The notes: generated from the sequence alone by a model not told the origin. Positions 1-8,683 are shown, numbered from the stretch's first letter. The stretch: DNA of 49,736 nucleotides from Clostridia bacterium (GCA_017632155.1 JAGBRZ010000241.1:1-49736); one strand, 5' to 3'. Numbers and translations: made by a program.

Positions 1-572
1 ATCTTTGCCGTCGTTATGCGGAGTCTTTCAAGCGGAAGTGAAAGCTTTTTGAGAATAAAATAAAGCACCGCCGCAAGCAGAGCCGAAACGCCAAGCGCGG
101 TCAACATATAAGTCAGCGTCAGTGCTTGGAATTCGCGGTCAAGGCTTTCCACGTTCTTTGCGAAGATCATCGTATATCCGCCCACCTCCGAGCAGATAAC
201 GATATGCCGCACGCCGCCGATCTTCTTATGAAAAATTGTTCCTTCTTTCGCCTCTATCTCCTCGGGCAGATTCGAAAAAACCGTTTTTCCTCCGCGCTCA
301 AAGGAGAGGGTGACGCCTCTTTCGGAATAATAATTTCCGTAAGACGTCATCAAAAGCGACGGGCTCTGCCACCCGCCCGAGGCAAGCATATCTTCAAGAT
401 CGCGCTCGAAGGAGCGGGCAACATAATACTGCTCCGCGCCCGCGCTCACCTCCGCCGACCGCACGCTTTTCGAATGCGTGAAAAGTGTCAGCGAAATGAT
501 TCCCGCGTTAAGGCAAACGAGGAATAAAATCAGCGTTAAAATATACGTCTTTTGCCAAAATCTCATCTTCAT
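1..572 (-). CDS. Sensor histidine kinase, N-terminal part (cut by window edge)
   Basis: The visible 190 codons start with a short basic stretch and a membrane helix (about residues 9-32). An extracytoplasmic sensor segment of about 120 residues follows, then a second helix near residues 152-175 and the beginning of a HAMP-like linker (KKLSLPLERLR). The dimerisation and ATPase domains lie outside the window, so the kinase call rests on this topology and on the gene's position. Its ATG overlaps the stop of the upstream response regulator (ATGA), which is typical of translationally coupled two-component pairs. The signal sensed cannot be read from the sequence. A second ATG two codons downstream could also serve as start. 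Confidence 0.8.
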   Translation of the reverse strand, partial: MKMRFWQKTYILTLILFLVCLNAGIISLTLFTHSKSVRSAEVSAGAEQYYVARSFERDLEDMLASGGWQSPSLLMTSYGNYYSERGVTLSFERGGKTVFSNLPEEIEAKEGTIFHKKIGGVRHIVICSEVGGYTMIFAKNVESLDREFQALTLTYMLTALGVSALLAAVLYFILKKLSLPLERLRITTAK

Positions 573-1213
573 ATTTCAAGTCTGTATCCCGTTTTGTAGA
601 CGGTTTTGAGCCGCTCGGAAATGCCGAGCTTTTGGCGCAGCTTCTGCACGTGAACGTCGACCGTGCGCGTGTCGCCCTCGTAATCGAAATTCCAGACAAG
701 CTCGATCAGCTTCTCTCGCGAAAGCGCAAGATTGCGGTTCGTGATGAACGCCGAAAGGAGCTCAAACTCCTTTGGCTTGAGAATGACCTCCGTGCCGTCC
801 TTGTAAACGCGGCGCGTGTCGAATTCAACGCGTATGCCGTCAAATTCAAACGCCTCCCCATCGCCCTTCGTTCTGCGAAGCACCGCCTTGACGCGCTCGA
901 CCAGCTCGAGTATCTCGAAGGGCTTGACGATATAATCATCCGCGCCGAGCTTGAGCCCGCGGAGTCTGTCCTCGACCGAAACCCGTGCCGTGACGAATAT
1001 GACGGGCGTTTTGATCTGCCCGATTATCTCAAATCCCGAAAGCTCGGGGAGCATCACGTCAAGGAGGACAAGATCGTGCTCTCCCGAAAGAGCCCTCTCG
1101 AGTGCCGCCGCGCCGTCAAAGACCTGCTCGCATTTATGCCCGACAAGCGTGAGATTGAGTTTTATGAGATCGTTTATCGCCCGCTCGTCCTCGGCTATCA
1201 GAATTTTTGCCAT
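569..1213 (-). CDS. OmpR/PhoB-family response regulator
   Basis: This 214-residue protein has the complete two-domain layout of the family. The receiver domain (about 1-115) carries the acidic pocket E8-D9, phospho-acceptor D52 in LLDVMLP, T75 and K97 in the IVKPF motif. The C-terminal winged-helix DNA-binding domain (about 120-214) contains the TVDVHVQKLRQKL recognition region. It should be phosphorylated by the kinase encoded immediately downstream, with which it overlaps by four bases, and then bind promoters of unknown target genes. A GAGGAG ribosome-binding site precedes the ATG. Confidence 0.93.
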   Translation of the reverse strand: MAKILIAEDERAINDLIKLNLTLVGHKCEQVFDGAAALERALSGEHDLVLLDVMLPELSGFEIIGQIKTPVIFVTARVSVEDRLRGLKLGADDYIVKPFEILELVERVKAVLRRTKGDGEAFEFDGIRVEFDTRRVYKDGTEVILKPKEFELLSAFITNRNLALSREKLIELVWNFDYEGDTRTVDVHVQKLRQKLGISERLKTVYKTGYRLEI

Positions 1214-1243
1214 TTCCGCTCACTCCTCAAATGTTTTCATCTT

Positions 1244-1249
1244 ATTATA
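1244..1249 (-). promoter_or_regulatory. Extended -10 of the two-component operon
   Basis: Read on the minus strand the site is TGATATAAT, an extended -10 about 30 bases before the response regulator start. No good -35 lies 17 bases upstream (ACAAGT); a TTGATA lies 12 bases upstream, which is too close. The promoter may depend on an activator, possibly its own regulator. Confidence 0.45.
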
Positions 1250-1278
1250 TCAAAAAGATGTTATCAACTTGTAATCAA

Positions 1279-1300
1279 AAAGCCGCCCAAAGGCGGCTTT
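1279..1300 (-). terminator. Intrinsic terminator after HU
   Basis: A nine-pair stem (AAAGCCGCC with GGCGGCTTT, loop of 4) begins 10 bases beyond the HU stop. On the minus strand its 3' arm runs into a short T tract. Confidence 0.8.
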
Positions 1301-1310
1301 GAAGTTTATG

Positions 1311-1586
1311 TCATTTATTGATGGAATCTTTAAGAGCCTTACCTGCCTTGAAAGCGGGAGCCTTGGAAGCCTCAACCTTTACAGCCTCGCCGGTGCGGGG
1401 GTTCTTTGCAACTCTTTCGGGACGTTCGCGGACTTCAAACGTGCCGAATCCGCTTACCTGAACCTTCTCCCCTGCCTTAAGGTTTTCAATGATGGATGCC
1501 CAAAGTGCATCGTAAACTGCCTCTGTATCCTTCTTGCTGACGCCTGCCTTTTCCGCAATAACGCCGATAAATTCTTTCTTGGTCAT
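1311..1586 (-). CDS. hup: HU-family histone-like DNA-binding protein
   Basis: At 91 residues it has the exact length of HU. It begins MTKKEFI and contains the dimerisation helices, the GFGTFEVRERPERVAKNPRTG segment that forms the DNA-binding beta arm, and the lysine-rich C-terminal helix. HU is an abundant homodimeric nucleoid protein that bends DNA non-specifically. The start at 1586 is favoured because GGAGG lies 10 bases upstream; an in-frame extension to 1652 would lack homology and cross the promoter. It is transcribed alone, from a strong promoter at 1651-1679 to the terminator at 1279-1300. Confidence 0.95.
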   Translation of the reverse strand: MTKKEFIGVIAEKAGVSKKDTEAVYDALWASIIENLKAGEKVQVSGFGTFEVRERPERVAKNPRTGEAVKVEASKAPAFKAGKALKDSINK

Positions 1587-1650
1587 AATATATATTCCTC
1601 CAAAAATAATGTCGACTCGGTTATATTTTAAATCTGTCGATAGTATATGC

Positions 1651-1679
1651 ATTATAGCACAGAATTACTCATTTGTCAA
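1651..1679 (-). promoter_or_regulatory. Sigma-A promoter of HU gene
   Basis: On the minus strand it reads TTGACA, 17 bases, TGCTATAAT: a perfect -35 and an extended -10, about 65 bases before the HU start. Confidence 0.88.
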
Positions 1680-1744
1680 TAAAATATGTGCAAAAAATGT
1701 CAAATTATTTGAAGAATATTGACAAAACCGTCATTATTAACGAA

Positions 1745-2575
1745 TTATCGATCGATCATTTGTGCAAATCGCACAGCTTTTTCGTAAACGAGCTTATAAT
1801 AAGTTTCGGGGGTGAGTTCCTTATATATATCGTGTGTGTTTCTGCCGGGCTTGGATGCAAGAGTGAGCTCGAACGTCAGCTCGCCCGCATAATTGATTCT
1901 TGCAAGTCGATCCGCAATTCCCTGCCAATCCGCGATACCGTCAAAAGGAAGAAGATGTGCATCATCAAGCCAAGTGACCTCCTTTGGATCTGTCTGACCG
2001 AGGTTGTCGTTGAGGTGGGTGCATATCAGCTTGTCACCGAAGAGCGCGGGAACGTCCATAGAGCCGTTGTAGCACATTTCGTGACCCGTGTCCCAACAAT
2101 AGCCGATCGCGGGTGACGAACCGAGCTCTGCAATGATCTTTTCGAGGTATTCAATTCCCTCGACGTTTTCAAAGGCGACCTTGATGCCAAGCTTTTCCGC
2201 CTCGCGGACGAGTCTGCCGTAGCGTTCGATGCCGCGGTCGGTGGGGTTGTGGCGATCCATACCGATGATGGGATGGACAACAACGATCGGCGCGCCCGCC
2301 TCAGCACTCTCGCGAAGGCAGTCGATCAGATTGTCGATGACCTTGTCACCCGCAGGGCCCCATTCCCAGGGCTTGTGCGCATCTGTAAAAGGCGCGTGAA
2401 CCGATTGAAAGTAAAGTCCGCGCTCGCTGATCTGTTTTGCCACATTCTTCATGTTTCCAACGTGCCATCCGGTAAAAATACCGTCAAACCCCGCCTCGAC
2501 CATACTGTCGAGTGTCTGTGCCAAAGTGACGTCCTTGAAACCGGGATTGCCGTTTATGCAAATTTTTCTCTTCAT
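1745..2575 (-). CDS. Sugar phosphate isomerase/epimerase-like TIM barrel protein
   Basis: This 276-residue protein belongs to the AP-endonuclease-2/xylose-isomerase-like TIM barrel superfamily. Metal-ligand style residues occur in the expected order: FENVEG (Glu), CWDTGHE (Asp, His), THLND (His) and LTFELT (Glu). Members isomerise or epimerise sugars, inosose or hydroxypyruvate in the cytoplasm; the substrate here is not identifiable. GAGAGGAAAT precedes the ATG. It stands alone between HU and tRNA-Gln. A TGCTATAAT -10 lies upstream on the minus strand near 2618 with a poor -35. A second distant family member is encoded at 31720-32616. Confidence 0.85.
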   Translation of the reverse strand: MKRKICINGNPGFKDVTLAQTLDSMVEAGFDGIFTGWHVGNMKNVAKQISERGLYFQSVHAPFTDAHKPWEWGPAGDKVIDNLIDCLRESAEAGAPIVVVHPIIGMDRHNPTDRGIERYGRLVREAEKLGIKVAFENVEGIEYLEKIIAELGSSPAIGYCWDTGHEMCYNGSMDVPALFGDKLICTHLNDNLGQTDPKEVTWLDDAHLLPFDGIADWQGIADRLARINYAGELTFELTLASKPGRNTHDIYKELTPETYYKLVYEKAVRFAQMIDR

Positions 2576-2724
2576 TGTATATTTCCTCTCTTTCGGGAGA
2601 TAATTATTATGGAATAATTATAGCACTAAATGCACAAAAAATAAAGCCTTTTTGCAAACTTTATCATACAAAAAGAGAATTTTTGATTTTTTCGGATTTT
2701 TTCGCAAAAAATTTCAAAAAAGGC

Positions 2725-2753
2725 TTGACAAACGCTCCATTTTCTGCTATAAT
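2725..2753 (+). promoter_or_regulatory. Sigma-A promoter of tRNA-Gln
   Basis: TTGACA, 17 bases, TATAAT preceded by TG at the extended position. It lies 39 bases before the mature 5' end of the tRNA. Confidence 0.88.
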
Positions 2754-2792
2754 ATACACCGCACGATACAGTGCGAACTAAATATGCAGCGT

Positions 2793-2868
2793 AGCGGCGT
2801 CGCCAAGCGGTAAGGCAACGGACTCTGACTCCGTCATTTCCTAGGTTCGAATCCTTGCGCCGCTGCCA
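2793..2868 (+). tRNA. tRNA-Gln (anticodon CTG)
   Basis: The 76-base cloverleaf has a 7-pair acceptor stem (AGCGGCG with CGCCGCT), a D arm with AAGCGGTAAGGC, and an anticodon stem ACGGA/TCCGT around the loop CTCTGAC with anticodon CTG at 2825-2827. The T loop is GGTTCGAATCC, and an encoded CCA end follows a G discriminator. It decodes CAG. Confidence 0.95.
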
Positions 2869-2872
2869 AAAA

Positions 2873-2906
2873 AGAACGGATGACTTCAGTCATCCGTTCT
2901 TTTTTC
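2873..2906 (+). terminator. Intrinsic terminator after tRNA-Gln
   Basis: An 11-pair stem (GAACGGATGAC with GTCATCCGTTC, loop TTCA) is flanked by an A run upstream and seven T residues downstream. It starts five bases after the CCA end. Confidence 0.9.
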
Positions 2907-3060
2907 GCATCGTCCCATTGATGATGAACCTCTTGGTGTCGCTTGCGACACCAATCTTTTGCGCGCTATCGCAACATATTATTTTCGCACCCAATTATGC
3001 GCGCAAATATAGGTTCAGAATCCTTGCGCTTCCGGCGTACACTCTTGCGCATTCTCCCTC

Positions 3061-3089
3061 TTGCAATATTTTCTTATTTATGCTATAAT
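3061..3089 (+). promoter_or_regulatory. Sigma-A promoter before the small membrane protein
   Basis: TTGCAA, 17 bases, TGCTATAAT. The start of transcription should fall about 17 bases before the gene. The same -10 context (TGCTATAATnATCTCA) recurs at 15555 and 19441. The 2907-3060 stretch upstream holds a small hairpin (GGTGTCGC/GCGACACC) and nothing else recognisable. Confidence 0.82.
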
Positions 3090-3112
3090 AATCTCAGAAA
3101 GGCGGTGGAAGT

Positions 3113-3664
3113 ATGCGCAGAAAAAGCGAAAAAGAGATGAGAAAAGAATTCATCATTTTTCTCATTTTCGGAATCATAACAATTTTGTGCGGACTATTTA
3201 TCCTCCTGTTTCCCATCATACCGCCCACGCCTTATGAAGCACACATCGAAAAAGAGGTTATCATTTCTAAATTCGATCATTTTCACGGTGTAAGATTCGC
3301 AGCATCTTATGACTATATCATCACGGAAGATGGCAAAAAATATCACATCACCGGCGACTATATCCGATCGGAGCTCTCCGAAACTCTGACCAAAGGAACT
3401 GTTGCTATTATAAAGTATGATACAAACGACATTTTGCCTTTTATAAAATACGCCGAAGAAATATACGTTGACAGAAATAAAATCGTGACGTACAATAACG
3501 ATGCTCCGATAAAATGGATTCCGCACATCATCCTCGGTTTACTTTCTTGCCTTGTAGGTGCTGCATCTTTATTTTTCTATCGGTGGAATATCATCCGATA
3601 CCGAACCTTACAATCCAAGAGAGATGCGAGAATCGTAAAAAAATACGGTCAGCTAAAAAAATAA
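3113..3664 (+). CDS. Small membrane protein of unknown function (two helices)
   Basis: This 183-residue protein is not assigned to a known family. It has a charged N-terminus, one hydrophobic helix at about 12-35 ending in PIIPPTPYEA, a soluble segment of roughly 90 residues rich in beta-type sequence, a second helix near 138-158, and a basic C-terminus. The layout suggests a small folded domain facing the outside of the membrane between two helices, similar in outline to DUF3592-type proteins, but this is only a resemblance. AAAGGCGGTGG precedes the ATG. The next gene follows after 44 bases and may be cotranscribed. Confidence 0.7.
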   Translation: MRRKSEKEMRKEFIIFLIFGIITILCGLFILLFPIIPPTPYEAHIEKEVIISKFDHFHGVRFAASYDYIITEDGKKYHITGDYIRSELSETLTKGTVAIIKYDTNDILPFIKYAEEIYVDRNKIVTYNNDAPIKWIPHIILGLLSCLVGAASLFFYRWNIIRYRTLQSKRDARIVKKYGQLKK

Positions 3665-3708
3665 AGTATTATCCATTTCATTACCCAAATCCGGAGGATA
3701 CTCCTACC

Positions 3709-4758
3709 ATGAAAATCCACTCCAACTACCCCGGCGGAAATATCACCGTCCTTCGCATCGAGGACTCCGTCGTTTATCTCAGGAACGAGCTTCGCGATTC
3801 CACGACCGACTGGTTTTTCTGGTCGTTTTGCGTCGAGGGCGCAGAGGGGCGGACACTTACCTTCGTCTTTGATAAAAAATGGATCGGATACTACGGCGCG
3901 GCGGTCAGCACCGACTACGAAAATTGGCGTTGGAGCGAAACGCGAACCTCGCCGTTTTCATTCACTTATACCTTCTCAGGCGACGAATCTATCGTGTATT
4001 TCGCGCACGATATGGTTTATTATACGAAAAATTTCAACACCTTTTTGTCGCAGACCGGCATCAAACCCGAGGTTCTTTGCATCTCTCGCGGAGGGCGCGA
4101 GGTCCCGATGATCCGCCTCGGCGACGGTGAGAGAAAAATATTCCTCACCTCCCGCCACCACGCCTGCGAGTCGACGGGCACTTACGTTCTTATGGGATTC
4201 ATCAAGGAATATCTGAGATCTCCAATAGAAAACACCTCCTTGATCGTTGTTCCGATGGTTGACTACGACGGAGTTGTTTGCGGGGATCAAGGCAAGAACC
4301 GTGCGCCGCACGATCATAACAGAGATTATACCGATTCCCCGATATACCCCGAAACTGCCGCTATAATGTCGCTCGGCAAGCAGGAAAACGCGTTTTTTGC
4401 GATTGATTTCCATTCTCCCTGGCACCTTGGAAAGCAGAACGACTATGTTTTTGTCGTTCGCAAATACGACGAGAAAAAGTCCCTCTTCGACCGTTTCGGC
4501 GCTTTGCTTGAAAAATACTGCGCTGAGGGCGGTATGAAATACTTTGTCCGCGACGATATGCTGCCTAACACCTCATGGAATCACGACGAAACACCGACGG
4601 CAGCAACCTTCTTCTCCTCCCTCCCCTCCTGCCACCTCGCATTCTCGCTTGAGACCACCTATTTCGGCACGGAGGACAACAAGGTCAGCGCAGAAAAGCT
4701 CGACGCGGAGGGCAGAGCCGTCTGTCGCGCTTTGAATGAATATCTCTCCACCATTTAA
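3709..4758 (+). CDS. M14-like zinc carboxypeptidase domain protein
   Basis: This 349-residue protein has an N-terminal beta-rich segment (about 1-110) like that of cytosolic M14-type carboxypeptidases. The catalytic domain has HHACES (His and Glu zinc ligands near residues 147-151), NRDYTD (substrate-binding Asn-Arg), DFHSPW (third zinc His) and LETTYF (likely catalytic Glu). It has no signal peptide, so it probably acts inside the cell on peptides or amide conjugates. The start at 3709 is chosen because GGAGG stands 11 bases upstream and similarity begins here; the frame is open to 3514, inside the preceding gene. A strong bidirectional terminator follows. Confidence 0.8.
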   Translation: MKIHSNYPGGNITVLRIEDSVVYLRNELRDSTTDWFFWSFCVEGAEGRTLTFVFDKKWIGYYGAAVSTDYENWRWSETRTSPFSFTYTFSGDESIVYFAHDMVYYTKNFNTFLSQTGIKPEVLCISRGGREVPMIRLGDGERKIFLTSRHHACESTGTYVLMGFIKEYLRSPIENTSLIVVPMVDYDGVVCGDQGKNRAPHDHNRDYTDSPIYPETAAIMSLGKQENAFFAIDFHSPWHLGKQNDYVFVVRKYDEKKSLFDRFGALLEKYCAEGGMKYFVRDDMLPNTSWNHDETPTAATFFSSLPSCHLAFSLETTYFGTEDNKVSAEKLDAEGRAVCRALNEYLSTI

Positions 4759-4762
4759 TAAA

Positions 4763-4800
4763 TAACCCCCGCCAAACGCTCTCGCGTTTGGCGGGGGTTA
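4763..4800. terminator. Bidirectional terminator between convergent genes
   Basis: A perfect 17-pair stem rich in G and C (loop TCTC) lies between the M14-like gene (ends 4758) and the minus-strand lipoprotein gene (ends 4814). It has A/T runs on both sides. Confidence 0.9.
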
Positions 4801-4813
4801 TTAAGTATTCGAA

Positions 4814-7159
4814 TCAGTTAAGGAACAATGCAGCATCCTTCGCTGCAACGAACTTATAAGGATCTGCGCATCCGATAACTTCGTTGCCGCTGATCTCCGT
4901 TGCGAAGAAGTATTCACCCTCGACAGAGCCCTCGTCGGTTACGATGACCGATCCGGTGTTATTGCTTACGAATACGTTATCCTTGATGCGAACAATAGCC
5001 GCGGCGCTGTCACGGTTGATCTTGATCCAAGGAGCATGCTCGGAGGGAAGATCCGCGCCGTAGAATACGCATCCGCTGATCTCGATGTCGATCTGCTTCT
5101 TATCAACGCCGAAGTGATCAAGACGCCAGTTGGGAGCGGCAAGATCGTTTCTGAGGTTGATGGAGAATATCGTGGTATTGGTGTTTCTGAACATACTATC
5201 CTTGATAACGTACTTATCAGTGCCAACACCTGCAGCGGTAGCAAACTTTTCAACAACGCCCTTGGTGCACTTCGAATCCATATAAAGACCCGAAATTTCA
5301 AGAGTTTCAAAGCCCATTCTGAAAAGATACTGTGCGGTCACGCCTTCAACACGGACGTTTTCCATCTTCAGATGTCTCTTATAGAGGTCGGGGTTGGTTG
5401 CATCGTTGGGATAGTAGGGGAAGAAGAAGAGGATGTTATTGGTGATGGTGCTGCCGCTGATCAAAATGTTATTCATTTCGATCTCGACTTCGCCCTCATT
5501 ACCGGTGTTCTGACGGAGGAGGAAGCTCTGTGAGAACTTGAAGCCGTCCATAACGATCTTATGACAGTCGGAATATACGGTAGCATTCCATACACCAAGA
5601 CCAAGGTTGGACATCAGGATAGCCTCGTCCTCGTCCTTGCTTCTCTCGGGGTTAAGAGTCCAATCATCGGTCTTATTTGCGCCCTTTACGTTGGGGCTGA
5701 TGCCCGCCTTGGGGCCGAGAAGGGTAAGGTCCTTCTGAACCTGGAAGTTCTCCATATAGAAGCCGGGCAAGAAGAAGATTGTTCCGCCCGCGGTAACTGC
5801 ATTCTGTGCATCCATGGGCGAGTAGAATGCATCCTTACCAACGGTAGCCTTATATTTAACGCCGCCGAAGGTGAAAACTATAACGTCGCCGTCCTTGTCG
5901 CAGTCGTCGTCAACAACAACGGTGTTCGCGGGAAGTTCGATCGCACCTGTTACATCAACGCCGGGCTCTACGGGCTCGGTTACAGAGGGAGCGGAAATGG
6001 GAGCCGCGATGATCTTCTTGCAAAGGTCAAGAAGCTCGGGAACGTATTTAGCATGCTCCTCTACGCTGGGGTGATAGGAAGCTGTTGCGTTGCGGGAACG
6101 AGCCGCCTTGTAGGTATAATAGCCTGCCGTTTCGCCGCCAAGCTCTTCAAATACCTTTTCGATGATGGTACGGTAGGAGCCGTTCTTCATATTGGTAACG
6201 GCGAGGAACTTGCAGTCTGCGCCGTTCTTTTCCTTGGCATACTCTACCCAAGCCTTGAAATCGTTTTTGAACTGAGTCTGGTTTATTGCCTTGGTTTCGT
6301 CATTGGTGCCGATATTGACTACGATAAGGTTTGCCTTGCGGGCAAAATCATATTCGGTCTTTGCGTCCTTGCCGTAGCAAGCGTAGCGGTAGCCGAGGGG
6401 AACGCCGGGTGTGCCGCAGCAGATACCCTGACCCGAAAGTGCGGTGAGGGAATAATCTGCGTCAAGCTCCTCTGCGAGGAGGTAGGAATAGCCGAGAGTC
6501 GCATCCTGAGAGGTATACTTACCGTCAAATGTGCCGATAGTACCCCAAGCGCAGGTGATACTGTCGCCGACGAACTCAATGTAAAATTCCTTGTCCTTGG
6601 GTGCTTCTTCGGCGATGATACCCGTGAGCTTGACGGAGGTGAACGCCGCTAATGCAAGGGTGTAACCGGTGACCTTGATCACGCGGATGGTGTGAGTTCC
6701 GTTCGGGATATCCTTGAGGGTGATCTCGCCCTTGCCGGTGATCTCGAAGTAAGGAGATTCGCCGTTCATATAGGGCTCGCCGTCGATGTAAGCGCGGAAA
6801 TAGGCGCCATTGCTGGTCTCAACAGCAATGGTCATATCGCCCTCGCAGGTAGCGGTGAATTCGATACCCGATGCGCTCCAGTCAGCGTTGATCGCGGTGT
6901 CGGATGCGAGGTTACGAACGCCGAGGATCTTGATGCCCTTGGTGTTCTTGTTGAGTTCCAGCGTCTGCTCGGTGAGAACCAGGGGCGCTTCGGTGGTCTC
7001 GGGAGCGGCGGTGGTTTCGGGGGCAGACGTGGTATCTGCGGGAGCAGTGGTCTCGGGAGTTTCGGGGGTGTCATTACAAGCAGTCACGAGCATTGCGCCC
7101 GAGAGCATACTCATCGCCATAACGAGCGAGAGAATGCGGATAAACATAGACTTTTTCAC
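4814..7159 (-). CDS. Lipoprotein: CE2-like SGNH esterase joined to beta-helix-like domain
   Basis: This 781-residue protein starts with a lipoprotein signal (lipobox LVTAC, Cys28) and a Thr/Pro/Glu linker (about 30-59). A jelly-roll-like domain (about 60-185) leads into an SGNH hydrolase domain with GDSITCAWG (Ser200), NIGTND (about 282-287) and YHPSVEEH (His363). This resembles carbohydrate esterase family 2, which removes acetyl groups from polysaccharides. After a Pro-rich hinge, residues about 405-781 look like a pectin-lyase-type right-handed beta helix (repeated N/D-rich turns such as MENVRVEGV, DSMFRNTNT, ISGNEV). The start codon is GTG, eight bases after GGAGG. It should be tethered to the outer face of the membrane. 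Confidence 0.82.
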   Translation of the reverse strand: MKKSMFIRILSLVMAMSMLSGAMLVTACNDTPETPETTAPADTTSAPETTAAPETTEAPLVLTEQTLELNKNTKGIKILGVRNLASDTAINADWSASGIEFTATCEGDMTIAVETSNGAYFRAYIDGEPYMNGESPYFEITGKGEITLKDIPNGTHTIRVIKVTGYTLALAAFTSVKLTGIIAEEAPKDKEFYIEFVGDSITCAWGTIGTFDGKYTSQDATLGYSYLLAEELDADYSLTALSGQGICCGTPGVPLGYRYACYGKDAKTEYDFARKANLIVVNIGTNDETKAINQTQFKNDFKAWVEYAKEKNGADCKFLAVTNMKNGSYRTIIEKVFEELGGETAGYYTYKAARSRNATASYHPSVEEHAKYVPELLDLCKKIIAAPISAPSVTEPVEPGVDVTGAIELPANTVVVDDDCDKDGDVIVFTFGGVKYKATVGKDAFYSPMDAQNAVTAGGTIFFLPGFYMENFQVQKDLTLLGPKAGISPNVKGANKTDDWTLNPERSKDEDEAILMSNLGLGVWNATVYSDCHKIVMDGFKFSQSFLLRQNTGNEGEVEIEMNNILISGSTITNNILFFFPYYPNDATNPDLYKRHLKMENVRVEGVTAQYLFRMGFETLEISGLYMDSKCTKGVVEKFATAAGVGTDKYVIKDSMFRNTNTTIFSINLRNDLAAPNWRLDHFGVDKKQIDIEISGCVFYGADLPSEHAPWIKINRDSAAAIVRIKDNVFVSNNTGSVIVTDEGSVEGEYFFATEISGNEVIGCADPYKFVAAKDAALFLN

Positions 7160-7189
7160 AATGAAGTCCTCCTTTTTTAGATTAAGTCC

Positions 7190-7218
7190 ATTATAACATA
7201 GTTAAAATACAAAGTCAA
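7190..7218 (-). promoter_or_regulatory. Sigma-A promoter of the CE2-like lipoprotein
   Basis: On the minus strand: TTGACT, 17 bases, TATAAT, about 30 bases before the GTG start. Confidence 0.82.
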
Positions 7219-7270
7219 TATACTTTATTCTATAAATTATTCATTTTTTCGAAAAAAACTCGTCAATTTA

Positions 7271-7299
7271 TTGAAACGTGCGCGGAATTATGGTATAAT
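7271..7299 (+). promoter_or_regulatory. Sigma-A promoter of the GH10 operon
   Basis: TTGAAA, 17 bases, TGGTATAAT, 26 bases upstream of the GH10-like start. It is divergent from the promoter at 7190-7218; only about 50 bases separate the two. Confidence 0.83.
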
Positions 7300-7325
7300 G
7301 TAAAAAATAAGGGAGGGAAACACCA

Positions 7326-8669
7326 ATGACCGAAAGAAGAAAGATCCTCGACCTGTTTGACGAACAGAAAGATTACGTTGAAGAAAAAGTATCGCACGGT
7401 ATCGAAGCCTACCGCAAGGGCGACGGCAAAATTCAAATCGTTGACACAAACGGCAATCCCGTTGCGGGAGCGAAGATAAAGCTCAACCAGAAATCTCACG
7501 AATTCCGCTTCGGCGCGAACATTTTTATGCTCGATGAGCTTGAAACGCCCGAAAAAAACGATATATATAAAAAATGCTTCGCAGACGTTTTCAATATGGC
7601 AACACTTCCCTTCTATTGGGATGCCCTCGAGCCCGAGCGCGGAAAGCCGCGTTATGCCAAGGACAGCCCCAAAGTCTACCGACGTCCCGCGCCCGATCTT
7701 TGCATCGAGTTTTGCCAAAAGCACGGCATTGAACCCCGTGAGCACGCGCTTGCATACGACCACTTCTTCCCCAACTGGCTCTATGATGCAGAGATCGACG
7801 AGGTAAAGGCGGAGCTTGAACGCCGTTATTCGGAAATTGCTGAGCGATATGCCGACAAGATACCGACCATTGAGGTCACAAACGAGATGAAGCACGCGAA
7901 AGGAAAGACTAAATTCTACGACGATCCCGATTTTGTCGAATGGTGCTTCCGTCTTGCAGAAAAATATTTTCCTAACAATCAGCTTGGTATCAACGAGTCG
8001 CGCAGATTTGCCTGGTGCGACAACTGCCGTACTTCGGACTCATACTACGCATACACCGAAGCAGCCATCCTCAAGGGTGCACGAATCGATGCGATCGGTA
8101 TGCAGTACCACCTTTTCAACAAGCGCGAAGAAGAATACGAAAAATCAAGGCAGATGCTCAATCCGAGACTGCTTTACGCACATATGGATATGTATTCCCG
8201 CCTCGGCAAGCCCCTGCAGATCACGGAAATAACCATTCCGTCCTATTCGTGGGATCCCGAGGACGAGGAGCTTCAGGCTGAAATGCTCGAAAAGCTCTAC
8301 TCGGTTTGGTTCTCGCACCCGAACGTGGAGCAGATCATTTATTGGAATCTCGTTGACGGCTACGCCCACCTTTGGGATCCCGATCCCGACAAGATCCGCG
8401 CCTCACAGGGCGATATGACGCTTGGTGAAAATTACTACTACGGCGGCCTTCTCCGATTCGATATGTCGCAAAAGCCTGCTTATTTCAAGCTAAAGGAGCT
8501 TTTGCAGGAAAAATGGCATACAGAAGCTGAAGCCGTCACCGACACAGACGGTTGTATCTCGTTCAGAGGCTTCTACGGCACGTACGACATTGAGATAGAC
8601 GGAAAGACTGTTACAGAGATCGATCTTTCAAAAAAGGGAAAAAACGAGTTTATTATATCCTTAAAATAA
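7326..8669 (+). CDS. GH10-like endo-xylanase family protein, cytoplasmic
   Basis: This 447-residue protein has a short N-terminal beta domain (about 35-62, IVDTNGNPVAGAKIKL), a GH10-type TIM barrel (about 63-385) and a small C-terminal beta domain. Expected catalytic glutamates are E187 in VEVTNE-like context (IEVTNEMKH) and E301 in LQITEITIP. These sites are looser than in classical xylanases (WDVVNE and ITELD), so the substrate may not be plain xylan. There is no signal peptide; it probably cleaves imported oligosaccharides. GGGAGG precedes the ATG. It heads a run of tightly spaced genes ending at 15494. Confidence 0.85.
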   Translation: MTERRKILDLFDEQKDYVEEKVSHGIEAYRKGDGKIQIVDTNGNPVAGAKIKLNQKSHEFRFGANIFMLDELETPEKNDIYKKCFADVFNMATLPFYWDALEPERGKPRYAKDSPKVYRRPAPDLCIEFCQKHGIEPREHALAYDHFFPNWLYDAEIDEVKAELERRYSEIAERYADKIPTIEVTNEMKHAKGKTKFYDDPDFVEWCFRLAEKYFPNNQLGINESRRFAWCDNCRTSDSYYAYTEAAILKGARIDAIGMQYHLFNKREEEYEKSRQMLNPRLLYAHMDMYSRLGKPLQITEITIPSYSWDPEDEELQAEMLEKLYSVWFSHPNVEQIIYWNLVDGYAHLWDPDPDKIRASQGDMTLGENYYYGGLLRFDMSQKPAYFKLKELLQEKWHTEAEAVTDTDGCISFRGFYGTYDIEIDGKTVTEIDLSKKGKNEFIISLK

Positions 8670-8683
8670 GAGAGGCGAGCAAA

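Noticed and set aside
5561..6652. Open frame of 363 codons antisense to the CE2-like lipoprotein
   Set aside because: It lies wholly within a gene with signal peptide and catalytic motifs, and has no start signal of its own.
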